DNA of 64,000 nucleotides from Cohnella abietis (GTDB taxonomy: Bacteria > Bacillota > Bacilli > Paenibacillales > Paenibacillaceae): positions 4,996,001 through 5,060,000 of the forward strand of contig NZ_AP019400.1 in the NCBI RefSeq assembly GCF_004295585.1, in the 5' to 3' direction. This document shows positions 8,469 through 16,712 of this stretch, in pieces. The notes beneath the pieces are model-generated. The model saw only the letters and a list, made by a program, of their open reading frames with translations. It made no database searches and was not told the origin of the DNA. The translations under genes and the position numbers were made by a program. The stretch's first letter is position 1, and every line of letters begins with the position of its first letter.

Positions 8469-9419
8469 TTATGAACCTCTATGATTCCTACCTCGCACAT
8501 GAACAATATCAACAAAGGGACGAACACGATCCATTAGCCGTTGCCCCTTATGTAGCTCTTCGCCTTCCTTGTGAGTGAAGCTAAAGTGTCTCTCCAAATC
8601 ATCTAGCTCATGATTCGAGGTGTAGAAGGTCGGCTTGCGGTTCATTCGGTGGTTAAGGATAGCTCCAAGCACGTGATCCCTCACCCAAGGGGTTAGATTC
8701 TCAGCTCCGATGTCGTCAAAGACGAGCAGATCTGCATCCTTCATCAGAGTAATCGTTTCTTTTAGCTTCTGTGGCTCGAACATAAGTGCTTTCGCATCTT
8801 CCACGAACTCTGGCATATAAACAATTACACTTGAGTAGCCTTCTTTGGCTAGCTTTTGCAGCAAATAGCCAGCTAGGTACGTTTTCCCGGTTCCAAAATC
8901 GCCCTGTAAATATAAGCCTTGCTTCTGTAAGCCTTGATTGATTGTCGTCCGAACGTAATTTTGCAATTGATTGACGGCCAATGCTCGATTAGCATCCAAC
9001 CGGATAATTTCTTCTTCGTCGTATTGCTCTCCTAGAATCGCCTCGTCAACGTAAAAGCTCGTCATCCTACGACGAATTTGCTGCTGCTGCTCATTGGCTG
9101 TCCACTTCGAGCATGCCGTCTTATAATCGTTCAGCTGCCAACGCCCGTTCATTTGCACACAATTAATTCCCGTAGAATGACCTTGCATATCATTCGGACA
9201 AAGAGCTAATCCTGGGCATGCCTTACAATTACGATATTCCGTCGTCATCTGGTATAAACGGTTTAAATTAGTCCTCAGTACCGCTTCATCTAGCTCAGGA
9301 TACCGGGATCGCAGCTTAAGAACAAGCGGATCATTCAATACCTGATCTGCAATCCGCTCCGCGTTTCCTAATCCCCCGATTGGTGGCATTCGGCGCATCG
9401 CCTCTCCTAAAGATTCCAT
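8469..9419 (-). CDS. dnaI: Helicase loader DnaI
   Basis: An AAA+ ATPase of 316 residues that loads the replicative helicase at oriC and at restart forks. The N-terminal domain has the zinc-binding cysteines and histidines (C65, C68, C74, C87, C103 region) typical of DnaI. Walker A is GDFGTGKT (173-180) and Walker B is LLVFDDIG (231-238), followed by a sensor segment (FYTSNHELDDL). It follows dnaB by 62 bp on the same strand; dnaB-dnaI is the standard Firmicute primosome pair. Confidence 0.95.
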   Translation of the reverse strand: MESLGEAMRRMPPIGGLGNAERIADQVLNDPLVLKLRSRYPELDEAVLRTNLNRLYQMTTEYRNCKACPGLALCPNDMQGHSTGINCVQMNGRWQLNDYKTACSKWTANEQQQQIRRRMTSFYVDEAILGEQYDEEEIIRLDANRALAVNQLQNYVRTTINQGLQKQGLYLQGDFGTGKTYLAGYLLQKLAKEGYSSVIVYMPEFVEDAKALMFEPQKLKETITLMKDADLLVFDDIGAENLTPWVRDHVLGAILNHRMNRKPTFYTSNHELDDLERHFSFTHKEGEELHKGQRLMDRVRPFVDIVHVRGRNHRGS

Positions 9420-9481
9420 TCTCCCGTGCCCCCTTCTGCTCGATGATAAAGTTATTAATGTAACCTGAACTAACCATTATG

Positions 9482-10981
9482 CTAGCTTTTACCCTTAAGC
9501 TCTCTAGCCAGCTCTAGCATTTTCTCCAGCTCTTCAGGCGTAACTTGCTGAGCAGGCCCGCTGTCCTTTACAACAGACATTGCAGGCTTGCGCCTTCCTG
9601 CAGAGCTACTACTGCGTCCTTGCGCTCCAGAACCATTCCCTCCAGCTCGAGCTGGCTCTTCTCCACGTCGCTTGCGCTCCAGCGTGGCATTCAGCTTGTC
9701 CTGTTCACGAATATACATAACTGCCTTGTCTAACGTATCTATTCCCTTAGCAAGCATGTTAGACGCTATAGAGTCAACAAATGGTTTGGTCAAGCGCTGT
9801 GTATGACCCAATGAGAACACATAGTGAATGAGGACATTAATAACGGGCTCCGGAAGCTTATAATTCAAATCAATCCGTTCAAAGATACGTACAAAGGCAT
9901 CTGGAACTGCCCCTGGAAAATACCTCTCAAGCATTCGCGTATAAGGCTCCCGACGCAGCATCTCATTATAGCGATCTATTGAAACATCTGACTGGAAGCG
10001 CTCCGGTATTGCTAGCTGCATCGCGCTTGATGTTACATTACTCGTATCTGCTGGGGCTGATCTTTCCTCCCCGCGGGCGAGGAAGCGCTCCCGCTCCTCT
10101 TCCCGCTTGCGATCTTGACGATAAATAAGATTAGCGCGGTTCTGAAGCTCGTCCCATAGCAATAAGCCATCCTGATGAAAAATCCCATCCTCATCAAGCA
10201 AACGGCAAATTTCCGGTACTTCTAAATTAAATTTATATGCTAAATAATTCAACTGAGCCATAGATTCCGGTGCACGATTGAGACGCTCCACAAATCCACG
10301 ATTGGCAGATCCGCGTGGAAACCGAAGCAGCATCTCCGTATGACGAATCCGTTCCTGTGGCTTAAATGAAGGCGTACGTTCCTTCGCCGTAGCGCTCTCC
10401 GCCCAACCCATTTCCAGCTCAGGGTCCATTGCTGCCGCTCCGATTTTGAACATTTCGTAGAAGGGCACTGTTGCCTCCTCCCGATTGACGAAACGGGCCA
10501 GCTCTGGAGGTAGCTGTCTGGTAAAGCTTTCTTTGAGCTCTAATAGAGCAGTCTTTCCAATCTTGTCCCTAAGTAGCAGAGTCAAATGAAAATTAGAAAA
10601 GAACTCTTCCGAGTTAAGAGGACGCTGAAGAACATATTCGTATAACAACTCTTCTGTTAATGGATTATGATTGCGAAATACTTGAAGCAATCCTACTGCT
10701 TCCAGCTTTGATGAGGCCTCAACCGCGATTTGGCGCCCGGTAGCGTTCAGCTCCAACCCAAGCCCAAGGAGTAGCTTGCGTTGCGGCTCAATTGTTGAAT
10801 AGCCGGCACTCTCTTCCGCACATTGATGATAGAGAAGCTGATAGAATGCAGCTGAAACCGCCCCTACCATTGGCTGGTAAAGGGCTACCCATACTTTGCG
10901 ATCTAATGCACTTAGCGCAAAGTCGCGATTTGTAAAATAACGGTGATTTTCCGTAAACTCCATAATATTCGACACGTGCAT
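9482..10981 (-). CDS. dnaB: Replication initiation and membrane attachment protein DnaB
   Basis: This is the Firmicute primosomal DnaB (not the helicase), which with DnaD and DnaI recruits helicase to DNA and links origins to the membrane. The 499-residue protein starts with the DnaB_2-type winged-helix region (FTNRDFALSALDRKVWVALYQPMVGA). The C-terminal DDBH2-like segment lies about residues 340-430 (YTRMLERYFPGAVPDAF...), followed by a Lys/Gly/Ser-rich tail. No strong Shine-Dalgarno precedes the ATG; the internal ATG at codon 7 is a possible alternative. It forms an operon with dnaI. Confidence 0.92.
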   Translation of the reverse strand: MHVSNIMEFTENHRYFTNRDFALSALDRKVWVALYQPMVGAVSAAFYQLLYHQCAEESAGYSTIEPQRKLLLGLGLELNATGRQIAVEASSKLEAVGLLQVFRNHNPLTEELLYEYVLQRPLNSEEFFSNFHLTLLLRDKIGKTALLELKESFTRQLPPELARFVNREEATVPFYEMFKIGAAAMDPELEMGWAESATAKERTPSFKPQERIRHTEMLLRFPRGSANRGFVERLNRAPESMAQLNYLAYKFNLEVPEICRLLDEDGIFHQDGLLLWDELQNRANLIYRQDRKREEERERFLARGEERSAPADTSNVTSSAMQLAIPERFQSDVSIDRYNEMLRREPYTRMLERYFPGAVPDAFVRIFERIDLNYKLPEPVINVLIHYVFSLGHTQRLTKPFVDSIASNMLAKGIDTLDKAVMYIREQDKLNATLERKRRGEEPARAGGNGSGAQGRSSSSAGRRKPAMSVVKDSGPAQQVTPEELEKMLELARELKGKS

Positions 10982-11108
10982 AGCCCGATCGACAACTCTT
11001 TTCGCTTAAAGAATGATTGTTCTATTGTAGCATAAAATCACCCTTACGCAGAAATGTAAATAAAAGTGAATAACCAAGTGAACACTTCTGAAAGACAAAG
11101 AAAAAGGC

Positions 11109-11124
11109 GTCACTTAAAAGTGAC
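11109..11124 (-). terminator. Terminator overlapping the FAD oxidoreductase stop codon
   Basis: GTCACTT and AAGTGAC pair around two bases; on the minus strand a CCTTTTTC tract follows. The stop codon of the oxidoreductase (11110-11112) lies in the descending arm, so the gene ends inside its own terminator. Confidence 0.75.
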
Positions 11125-12984
11125 ACCCAAGTAGTAGTCTAATACATCTCTCAAAATCATAAATAACTCGCCATTCGTTAAGGCTTTATTATTTTTAATA
11201 CCATTAACGATTGACTTGCCTATCCACCCACGTTCAACAAGCTCATTTAATGCCTCATCCTCAGTTGTATCCAAACTAGTAATAAGAGCAAAAAAATACG
11301 CAGCACGATCTAATGACACAGTCGAGGAAACCGCTAAATCTTTGTCCCAGCCGTAATCCATATTCGCGAATTGCTCCGGGTACATTTTATGCAAACGCTG
11401 AGCAGTGGCTAGAAGAATCTTTTCTTTGGCGGGCTCATCTAGCTTCCATCCTTCGTTCAGATAGCCCCCAGATGTAATAAATAAGCTAACAGCTGTAAGT
11501 AATCCATTATAATACTTATGTTTCGTATAAGATGGCTTTGCAAAATCTACCATCTTCAGATTCATGCCTTGCTTAGTAAGCCTCTTGCGGAGTTCTACAA
11601 TATCATTCCATGATTTAGAAAGCTGACGGAAGCTAAGATTTCTTTCTTTAGCGAGCTTCACCGCAGCACCTGCGGCTTCTCCTGTTGCCATCCCAAGTGG
11701 AATCACTCGAGCACTACCATGCGCTAATGTATCAAAGCTTGCGGATCTGCCCACAACAAGTAAGCCATCTATTTCTTTCGGGACTAAGCTGCGAAATGGA
11801 ACACCATATTGCTTAGGATTCATAATTATTGAGCCAGAGCTCGTATGATTAATGGTTTGAATATCCGCTTCATAAGCTCCATATGCAATAGCATCCCAGT
11901 GATCACGGTTATTCATTAGATCTGCAATCGTTAATCGATATTCACCCTGAATGTGTCTTGATTCCCTTACATATAGCTCAGGAGCCGTCCCTGCATAGGT
12001 AAGCTTACTAAATACTTTATACTTCTTTTTAAGATAATTAACGATAAGAGGCGCTTCCTTCTTGCCAAGCTCTAATCCCTCTTTTATTGATTTCGGATCT
12101 AGCGGATCAATATCGTATATTTGCATCGAATTAATTAATAACGTGTTGTCATTCTGTCTACCAATATTCAAGCCTCTCATTTTAACTCTAGTCGGATTAG
12201 AAGACTTGTATTCCCTCGCATCAGAATATCCCCAGATGCTTTGTTTATCAAACCCAACTCCGTTTTTTTGAAGCTCTTTCCATACTGCATCTGTGACACC
12301 ACTCAGCTTAAACACCAATGTAACAGCAACTCTAACATCTGGCTCTCCAATATCTTCCCAGTTCACTGTATAGGGAACTCCGGCAGCAGCAGCGATATCG
12401 GCATTCTGAGTAGCGTCTATGACGGCACCAGCTCGAATAGTTAACGGCTTCCCCGTATCCGTGACCAAGCTTATACCAATGATTTTATTTTCCTGCATCA
12501 CAGGGTCTATCTGTTTCAAGTTCATCATGACATCAATATTAGGCTCGCTTAGCACCATTTTGTGAAATGCTTGAGTAGCCCTTTTCACATCAAAGGAGGT
12601 TGAATTAATTTCTTTATACCATTCTAGGAAAATACCTTGGTTTAGAAAAGGGGATGGGAACTTCTTAGATATATTGGGAGATTTGTTTAAGTCCAAAGAA
12701 TTCAGCCAGCCCAGCGTCATTAGGCCACCTAGAACCTTGCGGTTTCCCCCATCTATTAAAAGCACCTTCAACTTATTTCGCGCAGCAGAAATAGCCGCTA
12801 CAACTCCCTCAGGATCAGTTCCTACTACAATAACATCATAGTATGATGAGGGATTAGCTTTAGATATCAATGGATAGTCCGTTTGTGCTTTTGGGGCTGC
12901 GAACGTGTGCGGCATAACAAGTAAAAAAGAAAGAACCACGACAAGACAGATAGGAACCAGCTTTCGGAGTTTTAAAAATGACAA
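11110..12984 (-). CDS. Exported FAD-dependent oxidoreductase
   Basis: A 624-residue protein with a signal peptide (hydrophobic residues 10-29, cleavage probably after the FAA near 28-30). A Rossmann FAD motif follows (YDVIVVGTDPEGVVAAI, about 49-65) in which the second glycine of GxGxxG is Asp57, as in some members of the FAD-dependent oxidoreductase group related to PF12831. Later blocks (GAVIDATQNADIAAAAGVPY; DGLLVVGRSASFDTLAHGSA) are typical of that family. The last 100 residues may be a divergent SLH-like anchor, but this is weak. The substrate is unknown. It stands alone, ahead of the gtrA/yuiB pair. Confidence 0.8.
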   Translation of the reverse strand: MSFLKLRKLVPICLVVVLSFLLVMPHTFAAPKAQTDYPLISKANPSSYYDVIVVGTDPEGVVAAISAARNKLKVLLIDGGNRKVLGGLMTLGWLNSLDLNKSPNISKKFPSPFLNQGIFLEWYKEINSTSFDVKRATQAFHKMVLSEPNIDVMMNLKQIDPVMQENKIIGISLVTDTGKPLTIRAGAVIDATQNADIAAAAGVPYTVNWEDIGEPDVRVAVTLVFKLSGVTDAVWKELQKNGVGFDKQSIWGYSDAREYKSSNPTRVKMRGLNIGRQNDNTLLINSMQIYDIDPLDPKSIKEGLELGKKEAPLIVNYLKKKYKVFSKLTYAGTAPELYVRESRHIQGEYRLTIADLMNNRDHWDAIAYGAYEADIQTINHTSSGSIIMNPKQYGVPFRSLVPKEIDGLLVVGRSASFDTLAHGSARVIPLGMATGEAAGAAVKLAKERNLSFRQLSKSWNDIVELRKRLTKQGMNLKMVDFAKPSYTKHKYYNGLLTAVSLFITSGGYLNEGWKLDEPAKEKILLATAQRLHKMYPEQFANMDYGWDKDLAVSSTVSLDRAAYFFALITSLDTTEDEALNELVERGWIGKSIVNGIKNNKALTNGELFMILRDVLDYYLGVTFK

Positions 12985-13097
12985 TTCAGCAATTCTCCTT
13001 ACTCATTCTATTATTTAACCAACATATTCCTACAATGGTATATAAAATAATAGAGTACGTAAAGGGGAATCTCAATTTAATTGTTACAAATTTGCGG

Positions 13098-13511
13098 TTA
13101 GTTAGCCCGATCCCCTTGCAATTCCACGTCACGAAACACCCATAACCGATAACCAATGTAATTAACAGCTAGTGAACAAACTACGGATACGATTTTGGCT
13201 AGAGCGGACTCTGTTCCCCAATGCTCTAAGCCAAGCAATGCCAAAGTCGCTGCGGAGAAGGAAACGATATTGATAAGGATAAATCTGACCACTTCTCCCA
13301 CGCTTTGCTTCTTCTTTACCTTAAACGTCCAATATCGATTTAATAAATAGCTATTGATTACTCCCGCCAAGTAAGAAATCGATTGTGCCCATAATGAGCC
13401 TAGCCCCGCACCATATACCAACGCACAGAAAACAGCGAAATCCACACCCGTATTAAGCCCACCAACGAGTGCGTACTTCGCCAATTTCATTCCTTCAGAT
13501 AATCGGAGCAT
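13098..13511 (-). CDS. GtrA-family membrane protein
   Basis: A 137-residue protein with four predicted membrane helices and the GtrA signature (KYALVGGLNTGVDFAVFCAL; NSYLLNRYWTFK; NYIGYRLWVFRD). GtrA proteins take part in moving or flipping lipid-linked sugars for cell-surface glycosylation. I chose ATG 13511 because AGGAGG lies 6 bases before it; the longest frame starts 30 bp earlier without a ribosome-binding site. It follows yuiB closely and is probably co-transcribed. Confidence 0.87.
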   Translation of the reverse strand: MLRLSEGMKLAKYALVGGLNTGVDFAVFCALVYGAGLGSLWAQSISYLAGVINSYLLNRYWTFKVKKKQSVGEVVRFILINIVSFSAATLALLGLEHWGTESALAKIVSVVCSLAVNYIGYRLWVFRDVELQGDRAN

Positions 13512-13546
13512 TCGACTCCTCCTGACCATGCACTGCATCACTTACT

Positions 13547-13855
13547 TTAGAACATTTTATAGCCACCGCGACGTAATGCTCGAATAGCCCAGCCACTCAA
13601 ATAAGCACCAACAGCACCAGCCACAATGAGAATCATGTCCGAGACAAGCATCGATTGAATATTTTCAGTGACATTTAGATCACTTTGCCACAGCTGCCAT
13701 ATACCGAGCGGTACGACAACGATAAAGAATAACCATAAGGGGAACCATGTTGTTTTAATTAGCATGTTCAATATAAAGCCAATGCCGAAAAAAAGAACCA
13801 AGCACAGCAAAGAGCCGATTACACCGAACATTATTCCACCAAGTATTCCACTCAT
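13547..13855 (-). CDS. yuiB: YuiB-like membrane protein
   Basis: A 102-residue, very hydrophobic protein with three or four predicted helices and a basic C-terminus (IRALRRGGYKMF). Length, the glycine-rich N-terminus and segment pattern fit the YuiB family of Bacillales membrane proteins, of unknown function. GGAGGG lies 8 bases before the ATG. In B. subtilis yuiB lies near yumB/yumC-type genes, which are also in this window 10 kb away. Confidence 0.6.
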   Translation of the reverse strand: MSGILGGIMFGVIGSLLCLVLFFGIGFILNMLIKTTWFPLWLFFIVVVPLGIWQLWQSDLNVTENIQSMLVSDMILIVAGAVGAYLSGWAIRALRRGGYKMF

Positions 13856-14055
13856 TCCTTTTTCCCTCCAAGTAAAACGGCTTCATTGTCCTTAGGACAG
13901 AGGCACACGTTTGTATCAATTGATTAGATATGCATTTAGGTACTCTATATTAGTTTACAATTTGGCTTCTTAGCAGTCAACGAGCAGGGTGTGAATGGGA
14001 TGTGAACAAAATGTAGTTAGCGGTTAATTTAAATGTCTGGCTAACGACCAACAGT

Positions 14056-14084
14056 TTGCCCCTCCCCTTCGATTGGGCTACAAT
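14056..14084 (+). promoter_or_regulatory. Predicted sigma-A promoter of hemQ
   Basis: TTGCCC at 14056-14061, a 17-bp spacer and TACAAT at 14079-14084, 35 bp before the hemQ ATG. Confidence 0.6.
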
Positions 14085-14119
14085 GGGAAAAGCATAATGG
14101 ACTAAGGAGAGATGAAACG

Positions 14120-14869
14120 ATGAGCGAGGCGGCACAAACATTAGATGGTTGGTTTGTATTGCATGATTTGCGCAGTATCGATTGGCAAGCTTGGAATGAT
14201 GCAACTCCAGCGGAGAAAAATACCGCTTTGAATGATTTACTCAGACTAGTCGCAGATTGGCAAGCGGTTGAAGAACGTAAAGAGGGAAGCTTAGCTTTGT
14301 ATTCCATTGTGGGGCAGAAGGCTGATCTTATATTTATGCATCTTCGGGAAACCTTGGAGGAGTTGAACGCGATTGAGAATGACTTTAATCGCTCTGCGTT
14401 CGCACGCTTCACCCGTAAAGAATATTCCTATGTAAGTGTCGTAGAGCTCAGTAATTATATGACGCCTCCTGGAGTTGATCCATTGCAGGTACCGGAAATC
14501 GTCGCTCGGTTAAAGCCAACACTTCCTAAAAGCAATCATATATGCTTCTATCCAATGAACAAGAAGCGTGATTTAGAGGATAACTGGTATATGCTTCCGA
14601 TGGAAGAACGCAAAACATTGATGAGAAGCCATGGCATGATCGGTCGTGGATATGCGGGTAAAGTAAAACAGGTTATTTCCGGCTCGGTAGGGTTTGATGA
14701 CTGGGAGTGGGGCGTCACTTTGTTCGCAGACGATGCGTTGCAGTTCAAGAAGCTCGTTTATGAAATGCGTTTCGATGAAGTAAGCGCACGTTATGGTGAG
14801 TTCGGTGCATTTTACGTGGGCAACCTGTTAACTAGAACTACACTTGCTCGTTTACTTCAAGGGGAGTAG
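14120..14869 (+). CDS. hemQ: Coproheme decarboxylase HemQ
   Basis: HemQ converts coproheme III to heme b in the coproporphyrin-dependent pathway of Gram-positive bacteria. The 249-residue protein belongs to the chlorite-dismutase-like fold. Key residues are at the expected places: Y144 in FYPMNKKR (catalytic tyrosine) and H171 in RSHGM (heme-iron ligand). The C-terminal block KQVISGSVGFDDWEWGVTLF is typical. AAGGAG precedes the ATG by 10 bases. It is transcribed alone and ends at a bidirectional terminator. It supplies heme that ctaA and ctaB elsewhere in the window modify. Confidence 0.96.
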   Translation: MSEAAQTLDGWFVLHDLRSIDWQAWNDATPAEKNTALNDLLRLVADWQAVEERKEGSLALYSIVGQKADLIFMHLRETLEELNAIENDFNRSAFARFTRKEYSYVSVVELSNYMTPPGVDPLQVPEIVARLKPTLPKSNHICFYPMNKKRDLEDNWYMLPMEERKTLMRSHGMIGRGYAGKVKQVISGSVGFDDWEWGVTLFADDALQFKKLVYEMRFDEVSARYGEFGAFYVGNLLTRTTLARLLQGE

Positions 14870-14900
14870 TCGCATTTTCGAACTATTAATCATGTGCAAA

Positions 14901-14947
14901 ACAAACAAAGAATACCATCCCTCATGTGGACGGTATTCTTTGTTTGT
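14901..14947. terminator. Bidirectional terminator between hemQ and SLH gene
   Basis: A 16-bp arm (14901-14916) is the exact complement of 14932-14947, with A-rich and T-rich outer ends. It can terminate hemQ on the plus strand and the SLH gene on the minus strand. Confidence 0.9.
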
Positions 14948-14955
14948 TTAGTGAT

Positions 14956-16644
14956 CTAATTAATGAAATTTACATATTGCAGCAATCGCTTCATCATCGT
15001 AACTGCTTGAGCACGGCTTGCATTAGCAGATGGCACAAAGGTCTTTTCTGTTGCGCCGGTAATGATTTTTGCTTCAACAGATTGTGAGACTGCCGCTTGC
15101 GCCCAACTGCTGATAGAGGCTTTGTCATTGAATTTAGCCAAGGCATCGTTTGATGCAGCAGATGCAGGGGCTGTCTTACCAGCTGCGCTGATAGCTTTTG
15201 AAACCATAACCGCCATTTGCTCTCTCGTAATGTTAGCATTCGGTTTGAAGCTGTTGTCACTAAAGCCAGTAACTAGGTTAGCTTTAACAGCAGCGCCTAC
15301 AGAGCCTGCAAACCAATCGCTTGATTTTATGTCTTTGAAGGTTGCTGAAGCTGCATCAGAGGTTAAACCTAATGCATGAACCAACATAGTCGCAAATTCA
15401 GCGCGGGTAACACTGCTTTCTGGAGCAAATTTAGTATCCGAAACACCTTTGACAATTAATTTGTTAGCCAAAAGCTCGATATCTGCTCTAGCCCAATGCT
15501 TGCTGATATCATCGAATGACTTGTTCATCGTAACAGCGCTGTAAATACTGTTTCCGTTTCTCATTAAGCGGGCTTCAACCGTGCCGTTCGCATTCGGAGC
15601 ACCGAATACGGACGGTACAAATGAGAGTTTGCCTGTCAGGGGATCATAAAGTACACCTGTACTATGCTTCAAATCCACAGCCTGTGGCAGAAGGATCGTC
15701 CTAGCTACATAGGTCGCTCCGAAGTCATTCAATTCGACATTATTTCCATTGCTGCCGACTGTTATCGTAAAAGAAACAGCACTACCTAACTGCTTGCCTC
15801 CCTCTTTCTCCGCACTTGCTTGAATTAGCGCATTGATATCAGAAGACACGGGTGAAATTTCAAAATGGACAATGAGGTCATTGATGCTTACACCCATTTT
15901 TTTGGAAATCGAATCAAAGTCGAAAATACTTAGCGGGAACGAATAGCTACCACTGTTCGTCTCGATGGAAAGGAGCGCATTCGGCGTTCTAATGCTTGCA
16001 TCCTTAAGTGTGGAAGCTGGCAAATCAACTTTGACGGGGCCTGCCTTGTTGTCAATTTTGATAACGACCACTGTGGCTTTGTCACTGCCCGTCTGATCGG
16101 CTAGTTGCTTGAATGCTGCTGCAAGCGTTCCAGCGTCCTGCGAAACGGTCGTTGTAACCGTTCCGTCAGCTGCCTTCACTTCCTTGGTCACATTTTTGCT
16201 GGTATCAACAAAGATAGCACCCGACCTCGTTACCGCCGGAGGCGTTACCGTTCCAGTAATAGGGCCTCCACCGCCAAAGCTGCCACCAGGATCGACCTTT
16301 TCATTTGCCGTGACTGTAAAAGTCGTAGTAGCGACGGTGCTCGATTGTCCTGCTACAACAGTATAGATTCCTGCTGGCTCACTGCTACCAAGTGTAAACG
16401 TACTGGAATATTTTCCGGCAGTCACCTTAGCTACATCGAAGAACAACACATTGCTATTGCTGGGACGAAGCACCTTAATGATGACTTGGGAAAATTCCGA
16501 TTCGCCCGAAATTGTAATGGAATCGCCGGGATGATGGGTTGTTGTTCCCGTGATTGTTACAGATTCGGCGGCATTAGCCGTTAGGGGTACAATCGTCAAG
16601 CATATGGCAAACAGTAAAACTAAACTAAGCTTATTCAGCTTCAT
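14956..16644 (-). CDS. S-layer homology domain surface protein
   Basis: A 562-residue exported protein. A signal peptide ends near residue 25 (TANAA). An Ig-like region (about 27-115) resembles extracellular 'surface/MG2-like' domains (TTTHHPGDSITISGESEF...). A Gly/Pro linker is followed by a beta-rich middle. Three SLH repeats occupy about residues 375-560 (FDDISKHWARADIELL; FKDIKSSDWFAGSVGAA; FNDKASISSWAQAAVSQ), each with the later ITRE/VTRAE-type motif. SLH domains bind pyruvylated secondary wall polymers, so the protein is attached to the wall. It lies 68 bp after the larger surface-protein gene and is probably co-transcribed. Confidence 0.9.
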   Translation of the reverse strand: MKLNKLSLVLLFAICLTIVPLTANAAESVTITGTTTHHPGDSITISGESEFSQVIIKVLRPSNSNVLFFDVAKVTAGKYSSTFTLGSSEPAGIYTVVAGQSSTVATTTFTVTANEKVDPGGSFGGGGPITGTVTPPAVTRSGAIFVDTSKNVTKEVKAADGTVTTTVSQDAGTLAAAFKQLADQTGSDKATVVVIKIDNKAGPVKVDLPASTLKDASIRTPNALLSIETNSGSYSFPLSIFDFDSISKKMGVSINDLIVHFEISPVSSDINALIQASAEKEGGKQLGSAVSFTITVGSNGNNVELNDFGATYVARTILLPQAVDLKHSTGVLYDPLTGKLSFVPSVFGAPNANGTVEARLMRNGNSIYSAVTMNKSFDDISKHWARADIELLANKLIVKGVSDTKFAPESSVTRAEFATMLVHALGLTSDAASATFKDIKSSDWFAGSVGAAVKANLVTGFSDNSFKPNANITREQMAVMVSKAISAAGKTAPASAASNDALAKFNDKASISSWAQAAVSQSVEAKIITGATEKTFVPSANASRAQAVTMMKRLLQYVNFIN

Positions 16645-16670
16645 TGACTCATCCCTCGCTTTCTTGATTA

Positions 16671-16699
16671 CCGAATCCGCCGGAATGCGACGGATTCGG
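16671..16699. other. Intercistronic hairpin between two surface-protein genes
   Basis: CCGAATCCGCCG and CGACGGATTCGG form a 12-bp stem with one mismatch and a five-base loop. It lies in the 68-bp gap between the two surface genes and has no T-run on the minus strand, so it is more likely an mRNA stability or partial attenuation structure than a terminator. Confidence 0.6.
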
Positions 16700-16712
16700 C
16701 TGTTATTACGTG

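Noticed and set aside
8360..8578. 72-codon plus-strand frame
   Set aside because: Overlaps the end of dnaI and its terminator; no ribosome-binding site.
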